From NCBI GenBank assembly GCA_013360585.1, contig JABWBH010000014.1:84770-141710 (forward strand): a stretch of DNA of 56,941 bases, in the 5' to 3' direction. Of this stretch, positions 26,501 through 35,096 are shown piece by piece (position 1 is the stretch's first letter; each line of letters starts with the position of its first letter). The position numbers and the translations under genes are program-made. The notes below the pieces were generated by a model. The model was not told the DNA's origin. It made no database searches and worked only from the letters and a program-made list of their open reading frames with translations. The DNA comes from Phycisphaerae bacterium. GTDB lineage: Bacteria; Planctomycetota; Phycisphaerae; UBA1845.

Positions 26501-28228
26501 TCACGACGACGCCCCGGGATCGTCCGGACCTTGCGCGGATTCCGCCGGGTTCGCCGGATGCATCGCGGACAACGCCGCGACGACGATCGTTCCCGCAAGA
26601 ATGTCGCCGAGACGCTGGCGGTTGACGGTCATGATCGTCAGCAGCAGCGCGGGCGCGAAAATCACGTCGACCACGCGAAGCGCGTTACGAACCACCGCCG
26701 GACCCGGACCACACCGGCTTCCGTCCACCCGCACCACCCGAAGCCCCAGCAATCGCTTGCCCGGCGTTGCCCCGGAACCCGCCTCGAACGCCGCCGCGTA
26801 AACGCAGTACGCCGCGACGCAAGCCGCCACCGTCCCGAATAACTCCACCGGCAAAGGCCGCGCCGACCCCAGCACGTCAATCAACTCGGGCAACGCAACA
26901 CCCGCCTCAGGAAATTCGAGCAAGGCGTACGCCAGCACCGCGTTCACCGGCGCCAGCAACGCCGCGTCGATCAGAAACGCCGCGAGTCTCGCTGAAGCCG
27001 GCGCCAGCGTCGTCCCGGGGGCCGGCGTCGCGGGCGCGAGCACCGCGCCGCGCCGCGCATAAAGAATGATCATCATCAGTGCGGGGAACACGATCAGCCC
27101 CAGCACGCGCGTCAGCTCCGCCCGCCACCCCGGCGAGCGACCCGGTTCAAACGCACGCACGCGCTGCGTTCCGGCCGCCGCCTTTCCGGTTGCGATGTCC
27201 CAGGCAACCGCGTGCAAGGCGCCCGCGGTGCCCGCGTATACACCCAACACGTGGGAGTCGCTGAGCGCCACGCCTCCCAGCACCGCCTCCTCGGTCAGCC
27301 TGGGCGGCTGAAGATCAACTCGCTGCCCCCACCCTTCCCCTGAGTTCGTCAGTATGAACAATTCCGGAACCGCGCCCTCGTTGCGCTCCGAACACAGCAG
27401 GACGCGACGATCCGCCTCAAATCGCGCGGACCGGATCTCACACGGGACGGGAGCTTCCGCCACGTCGTTCACGCTCCACGCGTCACTGCCGGGGGCGCCG
27501 CTTAAGGTCTCAACCAGCGCGCCTCGCTCCCCTTTCCGGAAGTAGACCGCGCACCTTCCGTCGCGCATCGCCAACGCCTCGAGCCGGTCCTCCGGACCGA
27601 TGTCCGGCGGCAGGACTCGGTCGATCTCCCACCCGCGGAACGCATAACGCAGCAGCACAAACCGATCGGACATATGTTCGATCAACCCACCGTCGTCCGT
27701 GACGCCGCCGCGACCGTCTTCCCCCGCTTCGACAAGAGATCGTTCCGCCTCCGCGCGCACCATTGCGTACACGGTGTCCTGCACGCGATCCGACGCCAGC
27801 AACAGCGGCGGCGCGCCGCCCCCGATCCGGCGCTGCGGCGCTGGCGGTTGCGGAATCAGCCGCGCTGCGCCGTTTCTGGCGAACCCGGCCGCACGCTCCA
27901 CCGCAAGTAACGCATGACTCCCGTCATCAAAAATGACGTGCAGCCGGTCGCCGACGGCGGCTGCAACCGCAATCCGACCCTGCATCGGCGTCACGTTGTA
28001 AGGTTCGACTCCCCCCCAGCCGCCCGCGTGAACCGGCGCGACCCCGAACCGCAGCGACGCCCCCCCCTCGTCCTTCACGTCGGTCTGCGCAAGCCAGATC
28101 GTGCTCCCGTCGAAAAAAACTTGGATTTTTCTTTCACGGGGCTGGGCTTCCGCGACTCCGCCAGCAACACAAAAGGCAACAACGACGGGCATTACGGAAA
28201 AACCGCGCATCCCCGTCGGCGCGGACAT
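26501..28228 (-). CDS. secreted-sensor protein with C-terminal RDD membrane domain
   Basis: About 575 residues: signal peptide (VVVAFCVAGGVAEA near residues 15-28), a large beta-rich extracytoplasmic part resembling a propeller with repeated GDRLHVIFDDG-like strands (~30-380), one membrane helix (LIVFPALMMIILYA), then a C-terminal RDD domain: ARLAAFLIDAALL, ATPGKRLLGLRVVR and NRQRLGDILAGTIVV. RDD proteins are thought to be small-solute or ion transporters. The start is uncertain: ATG 28228 or ATG 28210 both suit the signal peptide; the longer frame to 28333 lacks a sensible N-terminus. No good ribosome-binding site is visible. Possibly co-transcribed with pssA. Confidence 0.75.
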   Translation of the reverse strand: MSAPTGMRGFSVMPVVVAFCVAGGVAEAQPRERKIQVFFDGSTIWLAQTDVKDEGGASLRFGVAPVHAGGWGGVEPYNVTPMQGRIAVAAAVGDRLHVIFDDGSHALLAVERAAGFARNGAARLIPQPPAPQRRIGGGAPPLLLASDRVQDTVYAMVRAEAERSLVEAGEDGRGGVTDDGGLIEHMSDRFVLLRYAFRGWEIDRVLPPDIGPEDRLEALAMRDGRCAVYFRKGERGALVETLSGAPGSDAWSVNDVAEAPVPCEIRSARFEADRRVLLCSERNEGAVPELFILTNSGEGWGQRVDLQPPRLTEEAVLGGVALSDSHVLGVYAGTAGALHAVAWDIATGKAAAGTQRVRAFEPGRSPGWRAELTRVLGLIVFPALMMIILYARRGAVLAPATPAPGTTLAPASARLAAFLIDAALLAPVNAVLAYALLEFPEAGVALPELIDVLGSARPLPVELFGTVAACVAAYCVYAAAFEAGSGATPGKRLLGLRVVRVDGSRCGPGPAVVRNALRVVDVIFAPALLLTIMTVNRQRLGDILAGTIVVAALSAMHPANPAESAQGPDDPGASS

Positions 28229-28770
28229 GCGCGGAGTTCGACTCTTTAAGGGTTTGCTGCAACCCCGCCCTGACGTCGGCGGGATTCCTGCGGGGACAAC
28301 AGCGTCATACCAGCGGCCGCTCAGACTTGTCATTGATCAGTCAACTCCGCACGAATCCGAGCAAACCTGCCGCCGCTGCGATCGATCACACTGCCTTGCC
28401 GCCGCGCCCCTCGAACCGCAAAGGAACCGCCGCCCAGCCGACCTTGCAGATTGGCCCCCGGGGCGCCTCACGGATCAGATCTCGGATCCGGGGGGAGTTC
28501 TGTGACCGTGATATACATCGAGACTCCCGAACCCGCTACCTGAGGCGTCACCGATCAGGTTTCGACTCTGCTGCGATGAAAGCAGCGCCAATTCACTCAA
28601 ATCGGGAGAGAACGACTCATCTGATTGCGTCAAAAGGCGCACTCCTAGGAGCTTCCATCTCGAACCGTCCGCACTGCGTGCCTCATTGATAGACCGTGCA
28701 TCAGCTACTTGGGTGCCTCTGGCGCGGCTGGGATCTCGTTTCTTGGGGACCACCCCTCATTTTTACCGGT

Positions 28771-28786
28771 TGGCACGGCTAGTGCC
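28771..28786 (+). promoter_or_regulatory. sigma-54-type (-24/-12) promoter
   Basis: TGGCACGGCTAGTGCC matches the -24/-12 consensus TGGCACRNNNNTTGCW at all but two positions (first T of TTGC and the last W), with the invariant GG and GC exactly 10 bases apart. It points toward the globin kinase and its NtrC-type partner, which suggests autoregulation by the sigma-54 activator encoded there. The leader to ATG 29079 would be about 280 bases. Confidence 0.55.
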
Positions 28787-29066
28787 CTTCGCCGAGTCAA
28801 CGAGTCGGTTTTCTGATGACGGCTGGGTTTGTTCCGGAGTCGTTACGGCGAGCAAGGTCTCCCGACGTGAATTCAGTCAAATACGCGAACGCATGTATCA
28901 AAGAGCCAAGCTCAACTCGAAGCGCGCAGACACGGAAGCTGAGCACTGGCCGCGTGCTTCGGAACCCGAAGCATCGCATGCACGTTCCCCCTCGAGTTGC
29001 CCGAACGAGAACCGGCCCCGACCGGAACCCGTCCCGAGGAGCGCAGTGGACGGCTCGCTGCGCCGT

Positions 29067-29072
29067 TATACT
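29067..29072 (+). promoter_or_regulatory. -10 box giving a leaderless transcript for the globin kinase
   Basis: TATACT ends 6 bases before the ATG at 29079, so transcription would begin at the A of the start codon. No clear -35 element and no ribosome-binding site are seen. Confidence 0.45.
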
Positions 29073-29078
29073 CAGGCG

Positions 29079-30305
29079 ATGGATGCAGCTTTACTGGAAG
29101 AGATGAAGCAGTATATCGGTTTCGGACCGAGCGACGAGCGAAACCTCAAAAGGCTCGCCCCGCTTGCGACGCCGCTTATTCCGGCCGTGGTCCAGCGTTT
29201 TTACGACGAGTTGATGCGTCATGACAGCGCTCGGGCGGTGTTCGCCGGCGGTTTGCCGCAGATCGAGCGGCTTAAGGTTCAACTTGCCGGCTGGATGAGA
29301 GAACTCTTCGAGGGACCTTACGATCTGAAGTACGTCGAGAAACGCCTTCAGGTCGGCGTAACACACGTCCGGGTTCAATTGCCGCAGCGTTACATGTTCC
29401 TCGGGATGGAGCTGATTCGTCACGAACTGACCACGCGGCTTCTAGCCGCCAGCGGTGCGGAGGTGGCGCCGTTGCTGGATTCACTGACGCGCCTGCTGAT
29501 GCTGGATCTGGCGATCATGCTGGAGAGCTACGTCCGCAGCCACCTGGACCGTGTGCGTCAGTTGGAGCGGGCGACGATGGAGGATCGCCTCGACCGGGCG
29601 GAGAAGCTCGCGGAGCTGGGCCAGCTCGCCGCGTCGCTCGCCCACGAGATCAAAAATCCGCTCGCCGGCATCAGCGGCGCGATCCAGGTCATCGGCGATC
29701 ACATGCCGGAGAACGATCCGCATCGTCCGATCGTGGTCGAGATCCTCCGCCAGATCGATCGACTCGACTCGACGGTGAAAGACCTGCTCCAGTACGCCCG
29801 GCCTCGCCCGCTGCACCTGAGGGAAGTGTCGCTGGGCGCGGTGGTGAACCGCGTGATGACGCTCGTGCGCGAGGAGCCGGCAATCAGCGGGCGGCGCCTC
29901 ACCTTCCGGGCGCCGGATCATGACGTCAACATCGTGGCGGACGACGGGCAGATTGAGCAGGTGGTGCTCAACCTGGTGCTCAATGCGGCGCATGCTTCGC
30001 GCAACGGGCAGACGATCGCCCTGCACATTGATGAGGACTCGGAACGCGTCCGTCTCCGCGTCGAGGACCAGGGCAAGGGCATGACCGCGGATGTGCTCGC
30101 CCGCGCGCTGGAGCCTTTCTTCACCACCAAGGCCCGCGGAACCGGACTGGGACTGTCAATCTGCCGCCGCATCGTCGAGGAACACGGAGGAGAGTTACGT
30201 CTGCACAGCGAGGCCGGGCGGGGCACGACGGCCGTCGTCGAACTGCCGCGTCGCGGACCCGCAGGAAATCGAGGACAACATGAACGTTCGCATCCTCATC
30301 ATTGA
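29079..30305 (+). CDS. globin-coupled sensor histidine kinase
   Basis: A 408-residue soluble kinase. Residues ~1-160 form a protoglobin/globin-coupled sensor: Phe41/Tyr42 region, and His96 in VGVTHVRVQLPQRYMFLGM as the probable proximal haem ligand. A short coiled coil follows, then HisKA with the phospho-acceptor His189 in ASLAHEIKNPLAG, and HATPase_c with NLVLNAAHAS, DQGKGM and FFTTKARGTGLGLS. It most likely senses O2, NO or redox state through haem and phosphorylates the NtrC-type regulator whose start overlaps its end by 26 bases. The start at 29079 is used because the globin fold begins there; the frame is open to 28686, but that part looks non-coding. Confidence 0.88.
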   Translation: MDAALLEEMKQYIGFGPSDERNLKRLAPLATPLIPAVVQRFYDELMRHDSARAVFAGGLPQIERLKVQLAGWMRELFEGPYDLKYVEKRLQVGVTHVRVQLPQRYMFLGMELIRHELTTRLLAASGAEVAPLLDSLTRLLMLDLAIMLESYVRSHLDRVRQLERATMEDRLDRAEKLAELGQLAASLAHEIKNPLAGISGAIQVIGDHMPENDPHRPIVVEILRQIDRLDSTVKDLLQYARPRPLHLREVSLGAVVNRVMTLVREEPAISGRRLTFRAPDHDVNIVADDGQIEQVVLNLVLNAAHASRNGQTIALHIDEDSERVRLRVEDQGKGMTADVLARALEPFFTTKARGTGLGLSICRRIVEEHGGELRLHSEAGRGTTAVVELPRRGPAGNRGQHERSHPHH

Positions 30306-31647
30306 AGATGAACAACTGATCCGCTGGTCGCTGCGCCAGAAGTTCGAGTCGCTGGGCTACCAGGTGACCGAGGCGCAGTCCGGGACCGAGGCGCTGGAGG
30401 CCCTTAACGGCGGCGTCTACGACCTGATCATGCTGGATTACCGGCTTCCCGACATGACGGGACTGGACGTCCTGTCGCATGTCCGGGAGCACGACAGCGA
30501 CGTCGTCGTCATCATGATGACCGCGTTCTCGACGATCGAAAGCGCGGTCGATGCGATGAAGCTCGGCGCGTACGACTACATCACCAAGCCGTTCGACATG
30601 GACCAGCTTCTGCGGACCGTCCAGAAGGCCCTGGAAACGACGAAGCTGCGCCGCGAGGTGCGTCACTACCGCGAGCACATCGAGAACGAGTACGATGTCT
30701 CTCGCATCGTCGGCGAACACGCCTGCATGAAGGAGCTTTTCGACATCATCCGGCGCGTCGCGGAGAGCAACGCCTCGACCGTCTTCTTGCGCGGCGAGAG
30801 CGGAACCGGAAAGGATCTCGTCGCCCGCGTCATTCATTACAACTCGGACCGCGCCCCGCGCCCCTTCATGAACATCACCTGCACCGCCCTGTCGGAGACG
30901 CTGCTGGAAAGCGAGCTTTTCGGTCACGAACGCGGCGCATTCACCGACGCCAAGGCGCAGAAGAAGGGCCTTTTCGAGATGGCCGACGGCGGGACGATCT
31001 TCCTTGACGAAGTTGGTGACATGCCGCCCGGGCTTCAGGCCAAGCTCCTGCGCTTCCTCGAAGAACGCCGCTTTCGCCGCGTCGGCGGCACGACCGAGAT
31101 ATCCGTGGATGTCCGGGTCATCGCCGCCACCAACCGTGACATCGAGAAGGCGATCGCGGACGGGCAATTCCGCGAGGATCTCTTCTACCGCCTGAACGTC
31201 ATCTCGATCCTGCTGCCGCCGTTGCGCGAACGCGGCGACGACATCCGCATCCTCGCCCAGCACCTGACCGCCCGTTTCGCCAGGGAATTCCGCAAAAACA
31301 TCCACCAGATCGATGAGACGGCTTTCCGGAAGCTCTGCGGGTATGCCTGGCCCGGCAACGTCCGCGAGCTGCGCAATGTCATCGAGCGGGCCGTTCTGCT
31401 CGCCCGAGGGGACACGCTGACGGGCGACGACATCGTAGTCGGCGGCGGCGGACGCCCGTCGTCGTCGACCTCCCGCACGACGTTCTCCCTCCCGCCCGAA
31501 GGGATCAACTTGAAGATGCTCGAAGGAGAGTTGATCCGGCAGGCGATGGAGCGCAGCGGAAACAATCAGACGCAGGCCGCAAGGTTGCTCGGGCTGCGGC
31601 GCGACGCGTTTCGCTACCGGCTGGAGAAGTTCGGGATGCTGAAGTAA
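30280..31647 (+). CDS. NtrC-family sigma-54-dependent response regulator
   Basis: 455 residues: receiver domain with phospho-acceptor Asp53 and ITKPFD (Lys103), AAA+ domain with Walker A GESGTGKD (172-179), the sigma-54 contact loop GAFTDA (219-224; usual form GAFTGA), ATNRDIEKAI, YAWPGNVRELRNVIERAV, and a Fis-type HTH at the end (NNQTQAARLLGLRRDAFRYRL). It activates sigma-54 promoters on phosphorylation by the overlapping globin kinase. A matching sigma-54 promoter lies upstream of the operon. GAGG precedes the ATG. The Asp in the GAFTDA loop is unusual but known to occur in natural activators. Confidence 0.93.
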   Translation: MNVRILIIEDEQLIRWSLRQKFESLGYQVTEAQSGTEALEALNGGVYDLIMLDYRLPDMTGLDVLSHVREHDSDVVVIMMTAFSTIESAVDAMKLGAYDYITKPFDMDQLLRTVQKALETTKLRREVRHYREHIENEYDVSRIVGEHACMKELFDIIRRVAESNASTVFLRGESGTGKDLVARVIHYNSDRAPRPFMNITCTALSETLLESELFGHERGAFTDAKAQKKGLFEMADGGTIFLDEVGDMPPGLQAKLLRFLEERRFRRVGGTTEISVDVRVIAATNRDIEKAIADGQFREDLFYRLNVISILLPPLRERGDDIRILAQHLTARFAREFRKNIHQIDETAFRKLCGYAWPGNVRELRNVIERAVLLARGDTLTGDDIVVGGGGRPSSSTSRTTFSLPPEGINLKMLEGELIRQAMERSGNNQTQAARLLGLRRDAFRYRLEKFGMLK

Positions 31648-31666
31648 TCTTTCGGGGGATGTTTCC

Positions 31667-31682
31667 CGGGCGCATCCGCCCG
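31667..31682 (+). terminator. possible hairpin terminator after the NtrC-type gene
   Basis: CGGGCG-CATC-CGCCCG is a perfect 6-bp stem 20 bases after the stop. The following sequence TCCGTATT has only a weak U-run, so termination efficiency is doubtful. Confidence 0.3.
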
Positions 31683-31705
31683 TCCGTATTCTCAGGAAGG
31701 TCGTC

Positions 31706-31903
31706 GTGACGGTTCAGGATGGTTTTGTGATCGCGGCCGTCGCCGCCGCAGCCCTTTACCTCGGCTGTCGCGCGGTTCGCACACTGCAAGGACGAGGTTG
31801 TGGCTGCGCCGACGGCGACTGCAGCAAAACGAAATCCTCGCAGCGCGCCGGGCCCGCTGAATCCGGAACGCGCATCTCCCTGCCCGTGATCAAGCTGAAG
31901 TAA
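31706..31903 (+). CDS. small Cys-rich membrane protein, FeoB-associated-like
   Basis: 65 residues: one membrane helix (about 7-24), then a basic stretch and a cysteine cluster CGCADGDC, the layout of FeoB-associated Cys-rich membrane proteins, which accompany ferrous iron transport. No feoA or feoB is in view, so the iron link is weak. The start is GTG 31706, supported by AGGAAGG at a good distance. The C-terminal 25 residues are polar. Confidence 0.6.
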   Translation: MTVQDGFVIAAVAAAALYLGCRAVRTLQGRGCGCADGDCSKTKSSQRAGPAESGTRISLPVIKLK

Positions 31904-31907
31904 GCGC

Positions 31908-32255
31908 TTACCGCCGACGCCGGGGGCTCATCCAGGGCAGCGCCGCGAACATCGTCAGCGCCGCGGGGATCGACGCCCCGCCGAACGCGCCGCAAGACTG
32001 CTGGGCGCCCACCGATCCTGCCGCGCCCGAGTTGTACAACGGCCGCATGACTTCCTCGATCACCGGGTCCGCAAAAGTCACCGGTCCGTCCACCGCGGTC
32101 ACGTCCACGACATCCACGGCGGTGCCGACGATCGCACCGGGCGCGGGGCGTGCGGCGTCATCGGCAAAGGCGGAAACGCTGACAACACTGAGAACCGCTG
32201 CAACCGCGATCATCGAGGCCCGACCTGTCGTACCCGCCCGCTTTTGATGACGCAT
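31908..32255 (-). CDS. small exported protein with Cys-containing C-terminal anchor
   Basis: 115 residues: signal peptide (hydrophobic core MIAVAAVLSVVSVSAFA, cleavage near AFA-DD), a short Val/Ala/Asp-rich middle, then a tripartite tail of SCGAFGG, a hydrophobic helix and a terminal RRRR. The tail resembles MYXO-CTERM/PEP-CTERM-like sorting signals, in which the Cys or Gly motif is processed and the helix plus basic end anchors the protein before cleavage. ATG 32255 has GGGGGAAAG upstream, and a clear promoter lies at 32322-32350. The function of the mature domain is unknown. Confidence 0.65.
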   Translation of the reverse strand: MRHQKRAGTTGRASMIAVAAVLSVVSVSAFADDAARPAPGAIVGTAVDVVDVTAVDGPVTFADPVIEEVMRPLYNSGAAGSVGAQQSCGAFGGASIPAALTMFAALPWMSPRRRR

Positions 32256-32321
32256 GACTTTCCCCCGCGAATGCACCCGTCCCCCCGCCGCAAGACGTCC
32301 GACCGTCCCGCCGATGTACGA

Positions 32322-32350
32322 ATCCTAGGGCGGATCAGGCGGACTGTCGA
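32322..32350 (-). promoter_or_regulatory. promoter of the small anchored protein
   Basis: The minus strand reads TCGACA (32350-32345), 17 bases, then TAGGAT (32327-32322), ahead of a ~60-base leader with a ribosome-binding site. The -35 matches five of six consensus bases. Confidence 0.5.
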
Positions 32351-32471
32351 GAGAAGCCCGAGAATATCTCCGCCCACGGCCCGCAGTTCACGGACGCACG
32401 CCCTTCCGGTCCGGGCCTCCGGAGAATACCGGAATCCCTCACATTATCGAGCCGCAGACGCCGGCGCCGGG

Positions 32472-33794
32472 CTAACCTGCCACCCAGCTTGCGATCCTTT
32501 GAACGCCCTCGAGCACGTTCGGGCAATGCTGTGACAGGAAGTCCGGCGGAAGCTCCTGATCCAGCGGGATCGTCTCGCCCGCCGCCAGCGCCTGACTGCC
32601 GTCGAAATCGACGTAGGAAAGCCGCGCCGTCATGTCCTCCGCCGGCCGCCCGAAATCCGATCCCGGAAGCACGGCAGCGCCCGTCTCGTCCAGCAGTCGC
32701 CCCGCCAGATCCGCGCCCGTCAGCACGCCGCGCCGGGCAAGCCGGTCCGCCAGCGGAGAGAAATCCGGAAACAGGTAGAACGCGCCGACCGGAGGCACCA
32801 CCCGGGCGCCGCCTTCCTGCAACGTCCGCACGCAGGACGCGCCCAGCGCCGACAGGATCCGCCGCACCTGCCACAGATATCGCTCGATCTCCACGCCGCA
32901 GCGGAACGCCTCCACCGCCGCGTGCTGGATCGGCGCCGAAACCGAGGTGTACGTCTCGCTGGCGACCGCGGACATCGCGTCCAGCAACCAGCTCAAATCC
33001 GGCGGAAACGTGAACGTCCCCAGCCGCCAGCCCCCCGCACCGCACCACTTCGACAGTCCTGAACTGATGATCGTTCGTTCCGGGCAGAACCGCGCGATCG
33101 AGACGTGCTCGCTCCTGAAGTGCAGTTGTCCGTAAATTTCGTCCGACAGCACGATGAGGTTGTACCGCCTGGCGACCTCAGCCAGGTCGCGCAGCTCGTC
33201 CACCGTGTAACTGTGTCCCGTCGGGTTCATCGGGTAATTCAGGACGAGCAGCCGCGGCCGCCCGTCGTCGTTGGCTCCGACCAGCACCCACATCAGGTTT
33301 TCCGGCGTGATCTTCCAGCCGCCCTCGAAAGTCGTCGGAATCAGCGTGACGCGCCGCCCGATGATCTGCGCCTGAGGCAGGTACGACACCCAGCACGGCG
33401 TGCGCAGGATGATCTCTCCGTAATACACGAGCTGCAGCAGGAACATCAGCTCCTTCGACCCCGGGCTGATCAGCACGTGCTCCGCCTGCGCCGGCACGCC
33501 TTCCTTCCGACGGTGAAACTCGGCGACGGCTTCGCGCAGGGCCGGCAGCCCCTTCACCGGAAGATAGTCCTTCTCGTGCGCAGCGCGGCGCAGCGCTTCA
33601 ACGACCGGCGTCGGCACGGGAAAGGGCGACTGTCCCAGTCCGAAGTCGTAAATGCGCCGCCCCTGCGCGCGCAGCGCGCGACAGCGCTCCTTGATCGCCA
33701 GCGTCGCGGACGGCCCCATCCCGCGCACGTTGAGGTTGAGGCTGACGAAGCGGCCGTCGAGGCGCTGCGACGATCGCGTTGTTGAAGCGTCCAC
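32472..33794 (-). CDS. class I/II PLP-dependent aminotransferase
   Basis: A 440-residue fold-type I aminotransferase. PLP contacts are visible: PGSKELMFLLQ (phosphate region), NYPMNPTGH, LSDEIYGQLHF (Asp-x-x-Tyr) and the Schiff-base lysine in SSGLSKWCGAGGWRLG near residue 270. It resembles aspartate/aromatic-type enzymes; the substrate is not predictable. The start is GTG 33794, because GGGAGGAG lies 10 bases before it and it follows the kamA stop by 43 bases; the longer frame to 33893 would overlap kamA. It is the last gene of the marR-kamA-aminotransferase operon, so it may act on the KamA product or its precursor. Confidence 0.85.
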   Translation of the reverse strand: MDASTTRSSQRLDGRFVSLNLNVRGMGPSATLAIKERCRALRAQGRRIYDFGLGQSPFPVPTPVVEALRRAAHEKDYLPVKGLPALREAVAEFHRRKEGVPAQAEHVLISPGSKELMFLLQLVYYGEIILRTPCWVSYLPQAQIIGRRVTLIPTTFEGGWKITPENLMWVLVGANDDGRPRLLVLNYPMNPTGHSYTVDELRDLAEVARRYNLIVLSDEIYGQLHFRSEHVSIARFCPERTIISSGLSKWCGAGGWRLGTFTFPPDLSWLLDAMSAVASETYTSVSAPIQHAAVEAFRCGVEIERYLWQVRRILSALGASCVRTLQEGGARVVPPVGAFYLFPDFSPLADRLARRGVLTGADLAGRLLDETGAAVLPGSDFGRPAEDMTARLSYVDFDGSQALAAGETIPLDQELPPDFLSQHCPNVLEGVQRIASWVAG

Positions 33795-33837
33795 GGCGAA
33801 GATGCTCCTCCCGACCGACCCGCCGACCGAAATCGCC

Positions 33838-35028
33838 TTATTCCGGACCCTCGAGAATCTCGTCCGGGGCGGACATGGCGAACGCCGGCGCAAGCTGCCC
33901 TGACACGTCCGTCGGCTCGAGCTGGTCCAGCCAGTACGCCTCGTCGTTGCGGTGGTAGATCATGAACCGCCCCCGCATCGCGGGATCCTTCGCCCGATGA
34001 TACCGCAGATAAATGTAACGGTCATCGACGGCCTGAATCTCCACCTTCCCCGTCTCGTGCGACATCACGTACCGCGCCCGGCTCGCCAGACCGGACCCTC
34101 GACGCATCGCGCCTCGAAAGATATGCCAACCCCGGACGATCGGCACCTCGTAAGGCTCGTTACCCGCGGTCGGCCGACCCTGAAAAAGGTAATACGGCGG
34201 ACATCCGATGAACGACAGCTCCCGGTACATCGTCCCGAGCACCTCCTCATCGTCGTTGATCCCCGCGATCAGGGGACACTGGTTCACGCAGATCACACCG
34301 CACCGGAGGAATGCGTCAAGCCCCTCCACCGCCGCGTCCGTCAGCTCGCGCGGGTGATCGAAGTGCGCCATCAGGTAGATGCGCTTGCGCGGCGTCGAAT
34401 TCCGCCGCAGCACCTCCTGAAGCTCCGCGTCGCGCGTCAGACGCCACGGGTCGAACGCGGGCATCTTCGACCCGATCCGGATGATGCGCACGTGATCGAT
34501 CGCCCGCAGTTCCTCGATGATTTCGCGCAGGCGCCGCGTGCTCATCAGCAGCGGGTCTCCGCCGGTCAGCAGGACGTTGGTCACTTCCGGGTGCTCCCGG
34601 ATGTAATTCAGTCCGGCCGAGACGTCGTTGGACACCTCGTCGTTGCCGTCCATGAAAAGGCGCTTCCGGAAGCAGTACCGGCAGTACGCGCCGCAAACCT
34701 CGTTGCACAGGAGCAGAACCGTGTGCGTGTACTTGTGCTGCACGCCGTGTGCGACCGTGACCGCGGCCTCGTTGCTGGCGTCCAGCTTCCCCCAGTCCTT
34801 CAACTCCTCCTCTCGAGGAATGATGAGCTGGCGGATCGGATCATTCGGATCGCTCCAGTCAATCAGCCCGAGGTAGTAATCGTTGGCTCGGAAGACGTAG
34901 CGGTCGACCACGGCTTTGAGACGATCCTTCTGCGCAGCCGTGAGATGCGGAACCGCTTCGATCTCCCGGATGTACTTCACCTTGCGCGACGACGACGGGG
35001 CGGCTTGAGGCAATTGCAACGTGGACAT
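33838..35028 (-). CDS. kamA: KamA-family radical SAM aminomutase
   Basis: A 396-residue protein of the lysine 2,3-aminomutase family. The 4Fe-4S/SAM site is CGAYCRYC (Cys112, Cys116, Cys119), and LTGGDPLLMSTRRL follows. Family enzymes move an alpha-amino group to the beta position using SAM, an Fe-S cluster and PLP. The PLP-lysine loop usually seen as PGGGGK reads SHETGK here, and the C-terminal part differs from classical lysine aminomutases, so the substrate may not be lysine. AAGGAG lies before ATG 35028. It is in one operon with marR (upstream, 68 bases) and an aminotransferase (downstream). No beta-lysine acetyltransferase is adjacent. Confidence 0.88.
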   Translation of the reverse strand: MSTLQLPQAAPSSSRKVKYIREIEAVPHLTAAQKDRLKAVVDRYVFRANDYYLGLIDWSDPNDPIRQLIIPREEELKDWGKLDASNEAAVTVAHGVQHKYTHTVLLLCNEVCGAYCRYCFRKRLFMDGNDEVSNDVSAGLNYIREHPEVTNVLLTGGDPLLMSTRRLREIIEELRAIDHVRIIRIGSKMPAFDPWRLTRDAELQEVLRRNSTPRKRIYLMAHFDHPRELTDAAVEGLDAFLRCGVICVNQCPLIAGINDDEEVLGTMYRELSFIGCPPYYLFQGRPTAGNEPYEVPIVRGWHIFRGAMRRGSGLASRARYVMSHETGKVEIQAVDDRYIYLRYHRAKDPAMRGRFMIYHRNDEAYWLDQLEPTDVSGQLAPAFAMSAPDEILEGPE

Positions 35029-35096
35029 GTTCACACTCCTTCTTTGCAGGTTGGCGGGAACGCGGCCCCCGCCGGTGGTTCATGTGCGACGCTCCT

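Larger units (their letters stand above)
28229..29078. other. long intergenic region before the globin kinase
   Basis: About 850 bases with no gene that I can support. Open frames exist here (for example the upstream extension of the kinase frame from 28686), but their translations are Arg/Ser/Pro-rich and unlike any family. The region holds a good sigma-54-type promoter at 28771-28786 and a -10 box next to the kinase ATG. It could hide a small RNA; none is recognisable. Confidence 0.5.
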
